Part shown: positions 53,025 to 62,605 of the stretch, piece by piece | Layout of the letters: each line of letters starts with the position of its first letter | Position numbering within the stretch: the stretch's first letter is position 1 | From: Armatimonadota bacterium | GTDB lineage: Bacteria > Armatimonadota > DTGP01 > JAKQQT01 | NCBI GenBank assembly: GCA_036504095.1 | Contig: DASXVS010000050.1 | Span: forward strand, 17,082 to 81,081 | Length of the DNA stretch: 64,000 nucleotides | Reading direction: 5' to 3' | Notes under the pieces: model-generated | What the model saw: only the letters and a program-made list of their open reading frames with translations | What the model was told of the DNA's origin: nothing | Databases searched by the model: none | Program-made: the position numbers and the translations under genes

Positions 53025-54068
53025 ATGAAACAATTCCTGATCGCCGGAGTGGCCGCCATCTCGTTGCTGCCCCTTTCGGCCGGCGCCAAACCGGTCGCCA
53101 CGAAACAGTCCGGAATGAATGGCGTCCGCGCGGTTTTCGACGCCGCTTCCGGTAAGAGCACCGTCTACGGGGCTTGCATCCCCCTCACCTTCACCAAGGA
53201 TGACGCGGGGAAGATGCTCGAATTGGTGGTGGACAGCCCCAAGCCCGTGGTTGTGGAGCTCTGGACCGGTGACATCCCGCGCGGGGCGGTCACCTGGGAC
53301 AAGAACCGCAAATTCCTGGGCAACAGCGGCGCCAAGCCGGAGCTCAAACCTGATTTCAAGTGGATGATCGAGCCCGGAACCTACTCCGCGCTGGTGCTGG
53401 CGACGATGCCTCCCGGCCAGAAGCCGGACCCGTTCGTGATCTCGTGGGGCAAGGAAACCCGTGTTCCCACCGAACAGGACAAGAAGGAATGGGACAAGGC
53501 TGTTGCGAAATTCACCGTGTCCAGAATTCTGCAGGCGCAGGCCAAGCGCATTTTCGCCCCGAATTTCTCCACGATAGCAACCGACCACAACCCCGTCTCC
53601 CCGCAACAATATCGCGGCAAGGTCCTGCTTCTTCAGTTCACCACCGGCAACGATCAGGCGACGATGGATGACCTCGGCTTCAACTGGACAACCTACCAGC
53701 TCCACAACGCCGAGGGCTTCGATATGCTGAGCATCTACCTCGACTCGGATTCGGCCGCGTACACCGCCATCAACGATGAGCTGAAGATCGGCTGGCGCCA
53801 GATTTTCGATGCGTCCACGGCCAATGCGGCTATCGCCGAGAAATACGGTGTGGGGGAAACGCCTTACACCGTGCTCATCGACTCCGCCGGTCGAGTCGTC
53901 GCGCAGAACATCCATCGCGAAGCGCTCCGCAAGCTCACCTTGGCAACCCTCGCCGAAATGAAAGACCTCAGGGATGCGCTGAAGCTTGTGGACGACACAC
54001 CGGACGGTACTGACGCAACGGGTTCAGCCTCCGCCGAAGCCAAGCCTGCCGATAGCGCCGGCAAGTAG
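53025..54068 (+). CDS. Secreted redoxin-like protein without the active-site cysteines
   Basis: This 347-residue protein has a signal peptide (about 1-21). The N-terminal 165 residues are an unknown beta-rich region. From about residue 195, YRGKVLLLQFTTGND, EGFDMLSIYLDSDSAAY, AAIAEKYGVGETPYTVLIDSAGRVV and a final helix match a TlpA/thioredoxin fold. The CxxC that should follow VLLLQF is replaced by TGNDQA, so it cannot act as a disulfide exchanger. It may be a structural or chaperone variant. GAAAGGAAAC precedes the ATG. A terminator follows. Confidence 0.65.
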   Translation: MKQFLIAGVAAISLLPLSAGAKPVATKQSGMNGVRAVFDAASGKSTVYGACIPLTFTKDDAGKMLELVVDSPKPVVVELWTGDIPRGAVTWDKNRKFLGNSGAKPELKPDFKWMIEPGTYSALVLATMPPGQKPDPFVISWGKETRVPTEQDKKEWDKAVAKFTVSRILQAQAKRIFAPNFSTIATDHNPVSPQQYRGKVLLLQFTTGNDQATMDDLGFNWTTYQLHNAEGFDMLSIYLDSDSAAYTAINDELKIGWRQIFDASTANAAIAEKYGVGETPYTVLIDSAGRVVAQNIHREALRKLTLATLAEMKDLRDALKLVDDTPDGTDATGSASAEAKPADSAGK

Positions 54069-54097
54069 CAGGGATTCCTGATGGTGCAATAAGAAAA

Positions 54098-54129
54098 CCG
54101 GCCGGCCCAAATGGGCCGGCCGGTTTTTC
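54098..54129 (+). terminator. Rho-independent terminator
   Basis: CCGGCCGGCCC (54098-54108) and GGGCCGGCCGG (54113-54123) form an 11-bp stem with an AAAT loop, followed by TTTTTCT. It ends the redoxin-like gene and faces the RND gene on the opposite strand. Confidence 0.9.
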
Positions 54130-54165
54130 TATTGCGCTATCGCGCATGTCCCTCTGCCGTACCGG

Positions 54166-57100
54166 TCACTCGCCTCCGGGCGGCAGAGAGGTCACACCCG
54201 GGATCTCCCTGCTTCGCCGTCCCAGCACGCCCAGCCAGCGGGAACGCGTGCCGGTCACCAGGTCGTCCATCAGCGAATACGTTACCGGAATCACCAGCAG
54301 CGTCAATACAGTGGACAGAACCAGTCCCCCGATCACGGCGACTGCCATTGGCGACCGCTGCTCGGAGCCTTTGCTCAACGCAAGGGCCGTGGGCATCATT
54401 CCGCCAATCATCGCAAACGTGGTCATCAGCACCGGCCGCAGCCTCGTTGGGCCCGCTTCCAGAATGGCGTCCCGCCGGCTCTTGCCGCGAGAGCGCAGGG
54501 TATTCGTGTAGTCGATGAGCAGGATGCCGTTCTTGGTTACCAGGCCAACCAGCATGATGATTCCGATCATGCTGATCATGCTGAACGTCTTATTCGTCAC
54601 CATCAGGCCCAGCAGGGCGCCCACCAGCGCCTGCGGCAGGGCCAACCAGATGACGAATGGCGTCGTGAGGCTTTCGAACAAGGCTGCCATCAACATGTAC
54701 ACAAGAACCACCGCAAGCGCGAGAGCAGAGAACAGGAAGCCGAACGACTCCTGCATGATCTGCCCCATACCGCCGACGCCGATGTTCGAACTGCCCTTGT
54801 CGATCTGCTGGGCCGCGGCCGTCGCGGCCGCCTGAAGGTTGGCCTGCGCGTACCCTTGAGCGATGTTGGCATCCACCGATACGAGGCGCTGCCTGTCCTT
54901 GCGCTTGATTTCGTTTGGCGCGTTGCGCAGGGCGATGGTGGCGATGTCGTTCAGGTAGATCGGTTTACCGGCAACGTTGGCGACTACCAGGCTGCCCACT
55001 TCGCTGATGCTGTTCCGGTTCAGCTTATTGTACTGAACGCGGATGATGTACTCGTCTCCCCGCTCGCGGTATCTCGTGTCGGCGCCGCTGTCTCCGCTCC
55101 CCTGCAATGCGGTTCGAACGGCCGACCCGATCTGCGCAGCGCTGAGCCCCAGGTCCGCCGCCTTTCGTTCATCAACCGTGAACTGCATCTCAGGCTTGCC
55201 GACCTTCCAGGAGGACTCCAGGTCGGTGAGACCTTTGATCTTGGACATGGCGCCGACAAGCTGATTGGCGACGCGGACGTTCTGGTCCATATCCGGCCCG
55301 GTGACCTCCTCGGTGATCGGCTTGCCGGACCCCATCCCGCCGGTTGCCACCAGCTGGATATTGGCGCCCGGAATATCCGCCGTCTGAGCGATTACGTTCC
55401 GCATGACGTCCTTCACGCCCAGGGAACGCTCGGATTTGTCGACGAGTTTGACGTCTACCGCCCCATACTGCGATCCTGAGTCACCGCCCCCCAATGCGCT
55501 GCCGGAAGCGTTCGTGCCCGTGGTCGCCACGGCGTATTCAACGATCGACTTGCCGGATTTAGGATCCTTGAGGGTGCGAATCCTTTCGCCAATCTCCCGA
55601 ACAATCCCGTCGGTGCGGGTCAGCGATTGGCCGGCGGGCCCCTCGACGGTCACGCCCATGGTCCCCTGGTCGGCGTCTGGGAAGAACTCCCCGCCGATTG
55701 GCAGGCTCACCATTGCCACAAGGGCAAGGAGGAACACGCCGGTGTAGACCGCAACCATCTTGTCCTTGCTCAGCGCCGCGCCCAGACTCAACAACGCCAC
55801 CACGATGACCGCAATGACGACCTTACCCTGAGTAAGATGCCCGCCCGAAATGAGCGGCGGGAACATCATGGACACCACCGCGAACAGCGTCGCCCAGCCG
55901 ATCCAGATCGTCAGAGCCCGGTTATCGATCGTCCATGCCAGCAATCCGCCGTAGGTCCGGTCGAGGCCGTTGTAGAAGCGGTCGAACCTGTCGAAAACGC
56001 CGCCCCAGAACCCCTTGCGCGCCCGCCTCTGTTCCTCCGTGCCGTGCCCCTTTTCGAAGAAGCGCGACGCCAGCATCGGCGTGAGCGAGAAGGACATGAA
56101 AAGCGAAAACAGAGTGGCGCAGGCAACCGTCCAACCGAACGGCCGGAAGAACTGCCCCACGATGCCGCCCATATTGGCGATGGGCACGAAAACCACAACG
56201 TCTACGAAGGTGATCGCGATCGCCGCGAGGCCGATCTCGGACCGTCCATTGATGGCGGCCTCGGCCGGCTCTTCCCCCATTCTGAGGTGCCGTTCGATGT
56301 TTTCAAGAACGACGATGCTGTCGTCCACCAGGATGCCGACCGCCAGCGACAATCCCAGAAGCGTCATCGTGTTGAGGGTGAAACCCTGGGCCTGCAGCGG
56401 GAGGAACGTGGCGAACATGGACGTTGGAATGGCCAGCGCCACGATGAAAGTTGCGCGTGTCGAGTGGAGGAACAGGAAGACGATGAGGACAACCAGCAGG
56501 ATGCCCTCGATCAGCGCCTTGTTGACGTCGTCGACAGATTCGCGGACCGTCGCCGACTGGTCCGTGGCGATGACCATATCAATGCCTGCCGGAAGCACGC
56601 GCGACGGGCGGGGCATTTTCATCGTCGCCGGATCGTAGTCGATGACTTTGTCCTGATTTTCGTCATAGACCTTGCCCAGTAGGCGCGCCATCTCGCGCTT
56701 CACGCCGGAGCCCAGCGCGATTGTGTTGCCGCCGGACTGCTTCTGGATGCCGATGATGATCGCCGGGGTGGCTTTTTTGTCGCCGATCCCCAGGCGGGTG
56801 ATCACGCTGGGTTCGGCGATCGTGTCGGAAACCTTTGCCACATCGGCCAACCGCACCACGGCGCCCTTGCCCACCCCGCTTCGGGAAGGTACGCTGATGC
56901 GGACATCCTCGATCTGCTTCGGGTCTGTGAACTCTCCCACCATGCGGATGGCGTATTCACGGGCGGACTCCTTGATGCTGCCACCCGGGATATTCAGGTT
57001 CTGGGCATTGACGGCGCCGACAACCTGGCTGAGCGACATGCCGTAAGCCTGGAGGCGGGCCTTGTCCACCTCCACGTGCACCTCGCGCACGTCACCACCC

Positions 57101-57627
57101 TGCACACTGACGGAGGCTGCGCCGGGCACCTTGCTGAACGCGTCCTTTACGGTAACATCCGCGAGGTGGCGCATCTCGGATGGAGCCAGGTTCCCGGCCA
57201 TTCCGATGGTGAGGATCGGCCGCGACGAGATATTGACGCGGCTCACCGCAGGATCCGAGGAATCCTTCGGCAGTGAATTGCGGATCGCGGACACCTTGTC
57301 GCGCACATCGGCCGAAGCCGAATCGAGGCTCGTCCCAAGTTCGAACTCGATGGCAACGATGCTCAACCCGTCCCGCGACGTACTGCTGACGTGCTTGAGG
57401 CCGTTGATGCCGGCCACGGCGTCTTCCACGGGTTTCGTGACGAGAGTCTCGATTTCCTGTGGCCCAGCCCCGGCGTACTGCGTGACGATCGTCACGTAGG
57501 GCAGCTCCACGTCCGGCATGTCTTCCTTCGGCATGGCCTGCCGGGAACGGACACCCATAATAACCAACGCCAGCACGAACATGGTCATAAAGACCGGGCG
57601 GCGTATTGCTGCTAATGTCAATCCCAT
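54166..57627 (-). CDS. RND-family efflux permease
   Basis: This 1153-residue inner-membrane proton-drug antiporter has the RND features: IRRPVFMTMFVLALVIMG at the N-terminal TM1, two large periplasmic loops, and TM4 ILVDDSIVVLENIERHL with the paired acidic residues of proton relay. The second half repeats the pattern (LALAVVLVYMLMAALFES, LVGLVTKNGILLIDYTN). The ATG at 57627 follows GGAGAAT. It is longer than the 1030-1050 usual for AcrB, the extra being in the cytoplasmic/periplasmic region near residue 500-640. It is the last gene of the AbrB-TolC-adaptor-RND operon. Confidence 0.94.
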   Translation of the reverse strand: MGLTLAAIRRPVFMTMFVLALVIMGVRSRQAMPKEDMPDVELPYVTIVTQYAGAGPQEIETLVTKPVEDAVAGINGLKHVSSTSRDGLSIVAIEFELGTSLDSASADVRDKVSAIRNSLPKDSSDPAVSRVNISSRPILTIGMAGNLAPSEMRHLADVTVKDAFSKVPGAASVSVQGGDVREVHVEVDKARLQAYGMSLSQVVGAVNAQNLNIPGGSIKESAREYAIRMVGEFTDPKQIEDVRISVPSRSGVGKGAVVRLADVAKVSDTIAEPSVITRLGIGDKKATPAIIIGIQKQSGGNTIALGSGVKREMARLLGKVYDENQDKVIDYDPATMKMPRPSRVLPAGIDMVIATDQSATVRESVDDVNKALIEGILLVVLIVFLFLHSTRATFIVALAIPTSMFATFLPLQAQGFTLNTMTLLGLSLAVGILVDDSIVVLENIERHLRMGEEPAEAAINGRSEIGLAAIAITFVDVVVFVPIANMGGIVGQFFRPFGWTVACATLFSLFMSFSLTPMLASRFFEKGHGTEEQRRARKGFWGGVFDRFDRFYNGLDRTYGGLLAWTIDNRALTIWIGWATLFAVVSMMFPPLISGGHLTQGKVVIAVIVVALLSLGAALSKDKMVAVYTGVFLLALVAMVSLPIGGEFFPDADQGTMGVTVEGPAGQSLTRTDGIVREIGERIRTLKDPKSGKSIVEYAVATTGTNASGSALGGGDSGSQYGAVDVKLVDKSERSLGVKDVMRNVIAQTADIPGANIQLVATGGMGSGKPITEEVTGPDMDQNVRVANQLVGAMSKIKGLTDLESSWKVGKPEMQFTVDERKAADLGLSAAQIGSAVRTALQGSGDSGADTRYRERGDEYIIRVQYNKLNRNSISEVGSLVVANVAGKPIYLNDIATIALRNAPNEIKRKDRQRLVSVDANIAQGYAQANLQAAATAAAQQIDKGSSNIGVGGMGQIMQESFGFLFSALALAVVLVYMLMAALFESLTTPFVIWLALPQALVGALLGLMVTNKTFSMISMIGIIMLVGLVTKNGILLIDYTNTLRSRGKSRRDAILEAGPTRLRPVLMTTFAMIGGMMPTALALSKGSEQRSPMAVAVIGGLVLSTVLTLLVIPVTYSLMDDLVTGTRSRWLGVLGRRSREIPGVTSLPPGGE

Positions 57628-57703
57628 GTGATATTCTCCGAACCGTGAACGATGGCCCATTCGCGCGGTCGGACACGTTCACGTCGCCCGCCGCGCGCAG
57701 CCG

Positions 57704-59209
57704 TCAGCCCTTAGCCGGCAATGCTACTTTCTGCCCATCGCTCAGGTCCTGCTGTCCGCTGGTCACAACCTTATCGTTGACCCCAAGGCCGGCGCCGCGA
57801 AGCACAATCTCGTCCCCGTGGACAACCCCTGGCGTTACGTTGACTATGTCTGCCTTGCCATCCTTCACGCGGACGACAATCGATTTGCCGTCCCGCTCGA
57901 AAACGGACTCCTTCGGAACGAGGAGCGCATTGGCAAGGAGGCCTGTTATCACATCGGCGCGCGCGAACATGTTCGGGCGCAGCGCTTTATCCGGATTGGG
58001 GACGATCACCTTCGCGGTGAAGCTCCGGCTCGACGGGTCCGCCGTCGCAACGATGGAATCCACCCGGCCGCGCCACGTTCGTCCCGGGAGGGCATCCACC
58101 CGAACGTTGACAACCATCCCAGGGCGCACCTGAACCATGTCCACTTCGCTTACGTCCGCCTGGAGGTACACAGTGCCGAGGTCCACAACCGTCAAGAGCG
58201 CCTGTCCGGGGTTGGCATACTGCCCGGGCTCCACGGATCGCATCGTGACGGACCCGGAACGGGGCGAACGAATCTTGAAATTCTCGACGTTCTGCTCGGC
58301 AATTCCCACGGCAGCCCTCGCCGCGCCAAGGGACGCGCGTGCTGTCGAAACGCCGGCGATGGCCGCGTTGACATCCTCGGTTCGCGTGGAGGTTGTTTTT
58401 CTCGCAGCGACGGCCGTGCGGAGAGATTCCTCGGCCTGCTGAAGCCCCGCTTCCGCCTGGCGCACGTCTTCAGTCCGGGGGCCTTCCTTAACGAGGCTCA
58501 GGCTCTGCAGCGCGCTGTCATACTGCGCTTTCGAGACATTCAGCGCGGTTCGGAAGCCGTCAAGCGTTGACGCCGAGACCGCTCCCTGGTCCGCCAGCGC
58601 CTTATAACGCTGGTAATCCGCTTGCGCCTTGTCCAAACCGGCCTTTGCACTGTCGACCGCGTTCTGCGCCTGGATGCGTTCCTGCCGGCGGGCGCCGGTA
58701 GTCACCATCTCGAGACGCGCTTTCGCGGACCGGACGGCGGCTTTCGCGGCGTCAACCCCGGAGGAGGTCTGAATGTCACCTACCGACTTCCCGGTGCGGG
58801 CCTGCGACAGGCGCGCTTCGGCGACCTGGAGGCCGGCGCGGGCTTGATCGAGGCCGGCCTGGGCCTGGGCCAGTTGACGCCGCGCATCGGCATCGTCCAG
58901 CTGGATCACAACCTGGCCGGCGGAGACCGCGCCGCCTTCGCGAGCGGCCACAGACACAACCTTGCCGGCCACCTTTGTGGACAGTGTCACGGTTGAATCC
59001 GCGGCCAACTGGCCCGTTACGGACAATACATCGTCGACATTGCGGCGCTTCGGCGACGCCACTACCACCGGCACACCGGTCTCCTTCTGGATCGACGACT
59101 GGGTGAGAACAGGCTTACGCGCCGGGCGGTGTTTCTGAATGGCATAGAACCCGCCGACCAGGGCGGCAACGACAACGAGCGCTATCAGCGCAGAACGGTT
59201 GTTTCTCAT
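57704..59209 (-). CDS. RND/HlyD-type periplasmic adaptor (membrane fusion) protein
   Basis: The 501-residue adaptor has an N-terminal membrane anchor (ALIALVVVAALVGGFYAI) and lipoyl halves (VTGQLAADSTVTLSTKVAG and IRSPRSGSVTMRSVEPGQYA). A long alpha-hairpin between them is of duplicated helical repeats (QAQAGLDQARAGLQVAEA, DVRQAEAGLQQAEESL), longer than in AcrA. It links the inner-membrane pump to the TolC channel. It lies between the TolC and RND genes. The ATG at 59209 gives the membrane start; an ATG at 59260 would add 17 residues. Confidence 0.92.
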   Translation of the reverse strand: MRNNRSALIALVVVAALVGGFYAIQKHRPARKPVLTQSSIQKETGVPVVVASPKRRNVDDVLSVTGQLAADSTVTLSTKVAGKVVSVAAREGGAVSAGQVVIQLDDADARRQLAQAQAGLDQARAGLQVAEARLSQARTGKSVGDIQTSSGVDAAKAAVRSAKARLEMVTTGARRQERIQAQNAVDSAKAGLDKAQADYQRYKALADQGAVSASTLDGFRTALNVSKAQYDSALQSLSLVKEGPRTEDVRQAEAGLQQAEESLRTAVAARKTTSTRTEDVNAAIAGVSTARASLGAARAAVGIAEQNVENFKIRSPRSGSVTMRSVEPGQYANPGQALLTVVDLGTVYLQADVSEVDMVQVRPGMVVNVRVDALPGRTWRGRVDSIVATADPSSRSFTAKVIVPNPDKALRPNMFARADVITGLLANALLVPKESVFERDGKSIVVRVKDGKADIVNVTPGVVHGDEIVLRGAGLGVNDKVVTSGQQDLSDGQKVALPAKG

Positions 59210-59301
59210 CAGTTCAATGGCTCCATCGCGCGGAAACGGCTCCGCGCGATCTTCAAACAAGGCAGGTTAGCGGCCGACCCTGCGACCGATTCGGACGTGA
59301 G

Positions 59302-60672
59302 CTACTGGGCGGTCCCGGCGGCTGACTGCACCCGGCCCATAACAGTGGCGTCAAACGCCGCGCGGGCAGACAAGTGATCGTAAAGAGCGTTGATCCGGTT
59401 GAATCTGGCCGATGTCAGCGCCGTCTCGGCGTCCGTGACCTCCAACTGAGTGGCAACGCCATTCTGGTAACGGACCTTCGCGAGGCGGAGCGCCTCTTCG
59501 GCCACACTCACCGATTTGTCGCCCACGGTGAAACGGTCCGCGGTCTCCTGCACCCGAAGGCCCCATTGGCGAACCTCCAGCGCCACTCCGCGAAGCAGTT
59601 GGTCGCGCTGCAGTTCAGAAGTCTTGAGGTCTTCCTTGGCTTCGGCGACTTTCGCCTTCGTTAGCCCGCTGTCCCAGAGGGGCCACGAGACATTCACACC
59701 GTAATTCCAGTTGGCCTTCTCCGAGCTCAGCCCGGAAGCGGTCCAGTTGTAGCTGTACACGCCGGAAAGCGAAACCTGCGGCAGGTTGCCGGCTTTATAG
59801 ATCCCCACCGCCTCATGGTTTGCCCGGATGCCAAGCCCGGCCTGAATGACTTCGGGCCGCGAGTCCAGGGCCTTCTGTGTCTGGGCGGCGATATCCACAT
59901 CACCGGTGGGCACCCCATTCTCGGGCGCCAGATTCAGCGGCGTGCTGACGTCCCGCCCAAGCACGTTGTTCAGGGCGGCGCCCGCCAGCGAAACACTGTC
60001 TTTCGCAACGATCAGGGCCTGCTGGCGATCCGCCAGGGTAACCTTGGCCCGCATCACATCGAACTCCGGAGAAGTGCCCGCTTTGACAAAGGCATCCGCC
60101 AGACGCAACTGCTCCTCGGCTTCCGTAACCGCGGCCTGGGCGACGTCCATCGCCCCCTGCGCGCGCAGCACATTATAGAATGAGGTTCGCGTCTGATAAA
60201 CGACTTCTGATTTGCTGCGAAGCACGGACAGTGCGGCGATTCGGTTGCTGAGCGATGCAATGGTCTTCGCTCTTCGGACGGATCCCCAGATGTCCACCAG
60301 TTGGGTAGCGACGGCGTTGGATGTCTTGCTGGTTGCCGGATTGAGCGTGAAGGTGGCAAACCCGATGGGAACGCCGTTTGCGTCGTACTTGGTGGGAATA
60401 CTCGCCGAGACTTCTTTCTGGCGAAGGAAACTGGCGGAGACCTTCACCTGCGGCAGCGCGTTGGCGGCCGCTTCGTGAATTTTCGCGTGGGCTTTCCGCT
60501 CTGCGGATTCGCTCAACGCCACGAGTTCGTTGTTCTTCAGAGCCAGCGCGACGGCATCATCGACCGTCATCACCGCGTCGCCAGGCGCGGCCGGCGCCGT
60601 CTTCACGTCCTGTGCTCGCAGGGAACCGCAGATAACCAGGGCGGCCCCAATCAAGGCAATTCGTTTCAGCAT
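59302..60672 (-). CDS. TolC-family outer-membrane efflux protein
   Basis: The 456-residue channel protein has a signal peptide (about 1-20, ending LRAQ). Two TolC repeats follow, each with a helical hairpin: MTVDDAVALALKNNELVALSE and the later NWNYGVNVSWPLWDSGLTKAKV. Its ATG shares one base with the AbrB stop (TGATG), showing tight coupling. It would provide the outer-membrane exit for the RND pump. Confidence 0.93.
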   Translation of the reverse strand: MLKRIALIGAALVICGSLRAQDVKTAPAAPGDAVMTVDDAVALALKNNELVALSESAERKAHAKIHEAAANALPQVKVSASFLRQKEVSASIPTKYDANGVPIGFATFTLNPATSKTSNAVATQLVDIWGSVRRAKTIASLSNRIAALSVLRSKSEVVYQTRTSFYNVLRAQGAMDVAQAAVTEAEEQLRLADAFVKAGTSPEFDVMRAKVTLADRQQALIVAKDSVSLAGAALNNVLGRDVSTPLNLAPENGVPTGDVDIAAQTQKALDSRPEVIQAGLGIRANHEAVGIYKAGNLPQVSLSGVYSYNWTASGLSSEKANWNYGVNVSWPLWDSGLTKAKVAEAKEDLKTSELQRDQLLRGVALEVRQWGLRVQETADRFTVGDKSVSVAEEALRLAKVRYQNGVATQLEVTDAETALTSARFNRINALYDHLSARAAFDATVMGRVQSAAGTAQ

Positions 60673-60938
60673 CAGACATCCCCCTCATGCGCGTCCAAAT
60701 CCTTTGGGACTACTTCGCGGATCGTCGCTATCGCGCGCTGAAAAAACTCGATCACATCCTGCACTTCGTCCAGTTTTGTGAGCACCAGCCCGTGTTGAAC
60801 CGGGTGCCCCAGCACCAGAAGCTTGTCACCAGGCTCAATCCGCATGGCCTTTCGAGCGTCGGCCGGTATGACAACCTGCCCGCGTTCACCCACCGTCACT
60901 GAACCGTAAAAACACTCGGCGGCTGTACTAGCGCCCAT
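60672..60938 (-). CDS. AbrB/MazE-type DNA-binding regulator of the efflux operon
   Basis: This 88-residue protein has a swapped-hairpin AbrB domain in its first 50 residues: SVTVGERGQVVIPADARKAM and IEPGDKLLVLGHP. It is first in the operon and translationally coupled to the TolC gene, so it probably regulates its own pump operon. I chose the ATG at 60938 because the earlier ATG at 60983 overlaps the -10 element. No toxin partner follows, which argues against a toxin-antitoxin pair. Confidence 0.85.
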   Translation of the reverse strand: MGASTAAECFYGSVTVGERGQVVIPADARKAMRIEPGDKLLVLGHPVQHGLVLTKLDEVQDVIEFFQRAIATIREVVPKDLDAHEGDV

Positions 60939-60979
60939 CAGCTTCACCCATTCCCTTGTTGCTGTTGCATATATTTCAT

Positions 60980-61025
60980 ACATTACGCTTTAATACAGCA
61001 AATGTCAATGATGTGAAACTTCACA
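60980..61025. promoter_or_regulatory. Efflux-operon promoter and 14-bp palindrome
   Basis: On the minus strand TTGACA (61008-61003), a 17-bp spacer and TAATGT (60985-60980) form a near-consensus promoter for the AbrB operon. Just upstream is the exact palindrome TGTGAA-AC-TTCACA (61012-61025), a likely operator. It also lies immediately upstream of TATACT (61030-61035), the probable -10 of the divergent mqnA gene, so one protein could control both sides. Confidence 0.65.
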
Positions 61026-61044
61026 CTGCTATACTGGCAATAGA

Positions 61045-61857
61045 ATGAACGACGTAATCTTGGGAACTGTTCCGTACTTGAACGCCAGGCCGCTGGTCGC
61101 TCGTCTGGTCGCCGGATACCCCGGCGTCACGCTCGTCGAAGCGGTGCCGAGCGTACTCGCGAAAATGCTGGACCGCGGCGAGGTCCAGGCCGCCCTCGTT
61201 TCAAGTGTAATCGCCCTGTCCGATCCATCGCTCTGCGCCCTCTCGGCCGGCGGAGTGGTCTCCGACGGCCCGGTGAAGAGCATCCGTGTGATGAGCCGCG
61301 TTCCCCCCCGGGATATACGCACCATGGCGCTCGATGTTTCGTCCCGAACCGGCATCGTCCTGGCCCGAGTGATGCTTCATGCGGCCTTCGGGGTGCTGCC
61401 GGACGCCGTGCCGATGCCTCCCGATGTGCCGGCGATGCTGAAAGCCGCCGATTCCGCGGCCATCATCGGCGATCCTGCTTTGCACGCGTCGCTCAATCTG
61501 GAGCGCGGCAAACTGCCCGAAGTTCTCTTCGATATCGACCTGGGCACGCTTTGGCGCGACGTTACCGGACTCCCATTCGTCTACGCCCTGTGGACGGCGC
61601 CGCGCAACGCGGACACGGCGATGCTGAATCGCATCCTGGGCGAAGCGGCGGCATGGGGCAGCCAGCACATAGACGAGATCGCCGCGGAGGAAGCGCCGCG
61701 CGCCGGCCTGCCCGAAGACTTCTGCAAGGCTTACCTGCACGACAACATACAGTTTGCCCTGGGGCCCAGGGAATGGAAGGGCCTGAACCTGTTCCGCGAA
61801 AAGGCCATTGAACTGAATCTGCTGCCTCGTTGTTCACATTCAGTGACGGTGAGTTAA
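61045..61857 (+). CDS. mqnA: Chorismate dehydratase MqnA (menaquinone biosynthesis)
   Basis: MqnA dehydrates chorismate as the first step of the futalosine menaquinone route. The 270-residue protein has VPYLNARPLVARL at residues 9-21, LLRGEVQAALVSSV-type text, GVVSDGPVKSIRVMSR and a periplasmic-binding-like fold (DSAAIIGDPALHA, DLGTLWRDVTGLPFVYALW). The ATG at 61045 is about 10 nt after a -10 TATACT, so the leader is very short. No other mqn gene is nearby. It shows the host uses the futalosine rather than the Men pathway. Confidence 0.9.
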   Translation: MNDVILGTVPYLNARPLVARLVAGYPGVTLVEAVPSVLAKMLDRGEVQAALVSSVIALSDPSLCALSAGGVVSDGPVKSIRVMSRVPPRDIRTMALDVSSRTGIVLARVMLHAAFGVLPDAVPMPPDVPAMLKAADSAAIIGDPALHASLNLERGKLPEVLFDIDLGTLWRDVTGLPFVYALWTAPRNADTAMLNRILGEAAAWGSQHIDEIAAEEAPRAGLPEDFCKAYLHDNIQFALGPREWKGLNLFREKAIELNLLPRCSHSVTVS

Positions 61858-61880
61858 GCAGTACAAGATAGGAATTCCAC

Positions 61881-62588
61881 ATGAAATACAGTGCTTTGGT
61901 CCTGGCTGTGATGTTCGGAGCCGGCGCGTTCGCTGCGGAACCGCTCGTGAAGTATGCATCACCGATTAAGGACTTTCACGTGAAGAGTTCGGTCGAGAGC
62001 CGCGATATGGACGCGCTCAAGAAGATCAGCAATGAATTCGCGCAGTCTTACCGTTTCGCGGGCAGCGAAATGTACTACAAAGAACCCGGCAAACTGAAGA
62101 TCATATCCAAGGCAGGGTTTTTGGACGTATCCTACGTTATCAACGGAAACACGAAAGCCTACAAGGCCGTCGGAATCCACAAGACCATAGACATCACGCA
62201 TTCACCCGGTCAACGGCAGGGGGCGTCGGCGGTTGGCCTGCTCACGCCGTCATTTCTGGATTCGCTGAATATATCCAGTAAAGGCTCCACCAAGATCGAT
62301 GGCCGCGAAGCCCTGGTTTACGAGGCGCATTACAAAGAGGAACCGGGTGGAGCATACTACAAGTTCTTCGTGGACCCAAGCCGGAAGTACGTCGTTCGTC
62401 AGGAGCAGTACCACGGGGACGGCAAGCCAAAGATGACCACGCGGTTTCTGAACCCGGTGAACCAGAAAGGCATCTGGCTGCCGACGCGGACCGAGGTCCT
62501 CAATGGTGAAGGCGAGCGCGGCGCCGTGACGAAGATGCAGATACTGGGTATCAACGTGAACTTGCCGGAAAGCGTCTTTGTGCTGTAA
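61881..62588 (+). CDS. Secreted LolA-like (DUF1571-type) protein
   Basis: This 235-residue protein has a signal peptide (about 1-18, ending AFAA). The body has strands of the LolA/outer-membrane-lipoprotein-sorting fold: YYKEPGKLKIISKAGFLDVSYV, STKIDGREALVYEAHYK, YYKFFVDPSRKYVVRQEQY and GIWLPTRTEVLNGEG. AGGA precedes the ATG. It lies 23 bp after mqnA and may be co-transcribed. Function is probably lipid or lipoprotein handling in the periplasm; the assignment is by fold pattern. Confidence 0.7.
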   Translation: MKYSALVLAVMFGAGAFAAEPLVKYASPIKDFHVKSSVESRDMDALKKISNEFAQSYRFAGSEMYYKEPGKLKIISKAGFLDVSYVINGNTKAYKAVGIHKTIDITHSPGQRQGASAVGLLTPSFLDSLNISSKGSTKIDGREALVYEAHYKEEPGGAYYKFFVDPSRKYVVRQEQYHGDGKPKMTTRFLNPVNQKGIWLPTRTEVLNGEGERGAVTKMQILGINVNLPESVFVL

Positions 62589-62605
62589 AGCTGGAGCCCT
62601 CCGCG

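Noticed and set aside
60672..60938. MazE antitoxin of a toxin-antitoxin pair.
   Set aside because: The next gene is TolC, coupled by one shared base, and no toxin-sized frame is adjacent on either side.
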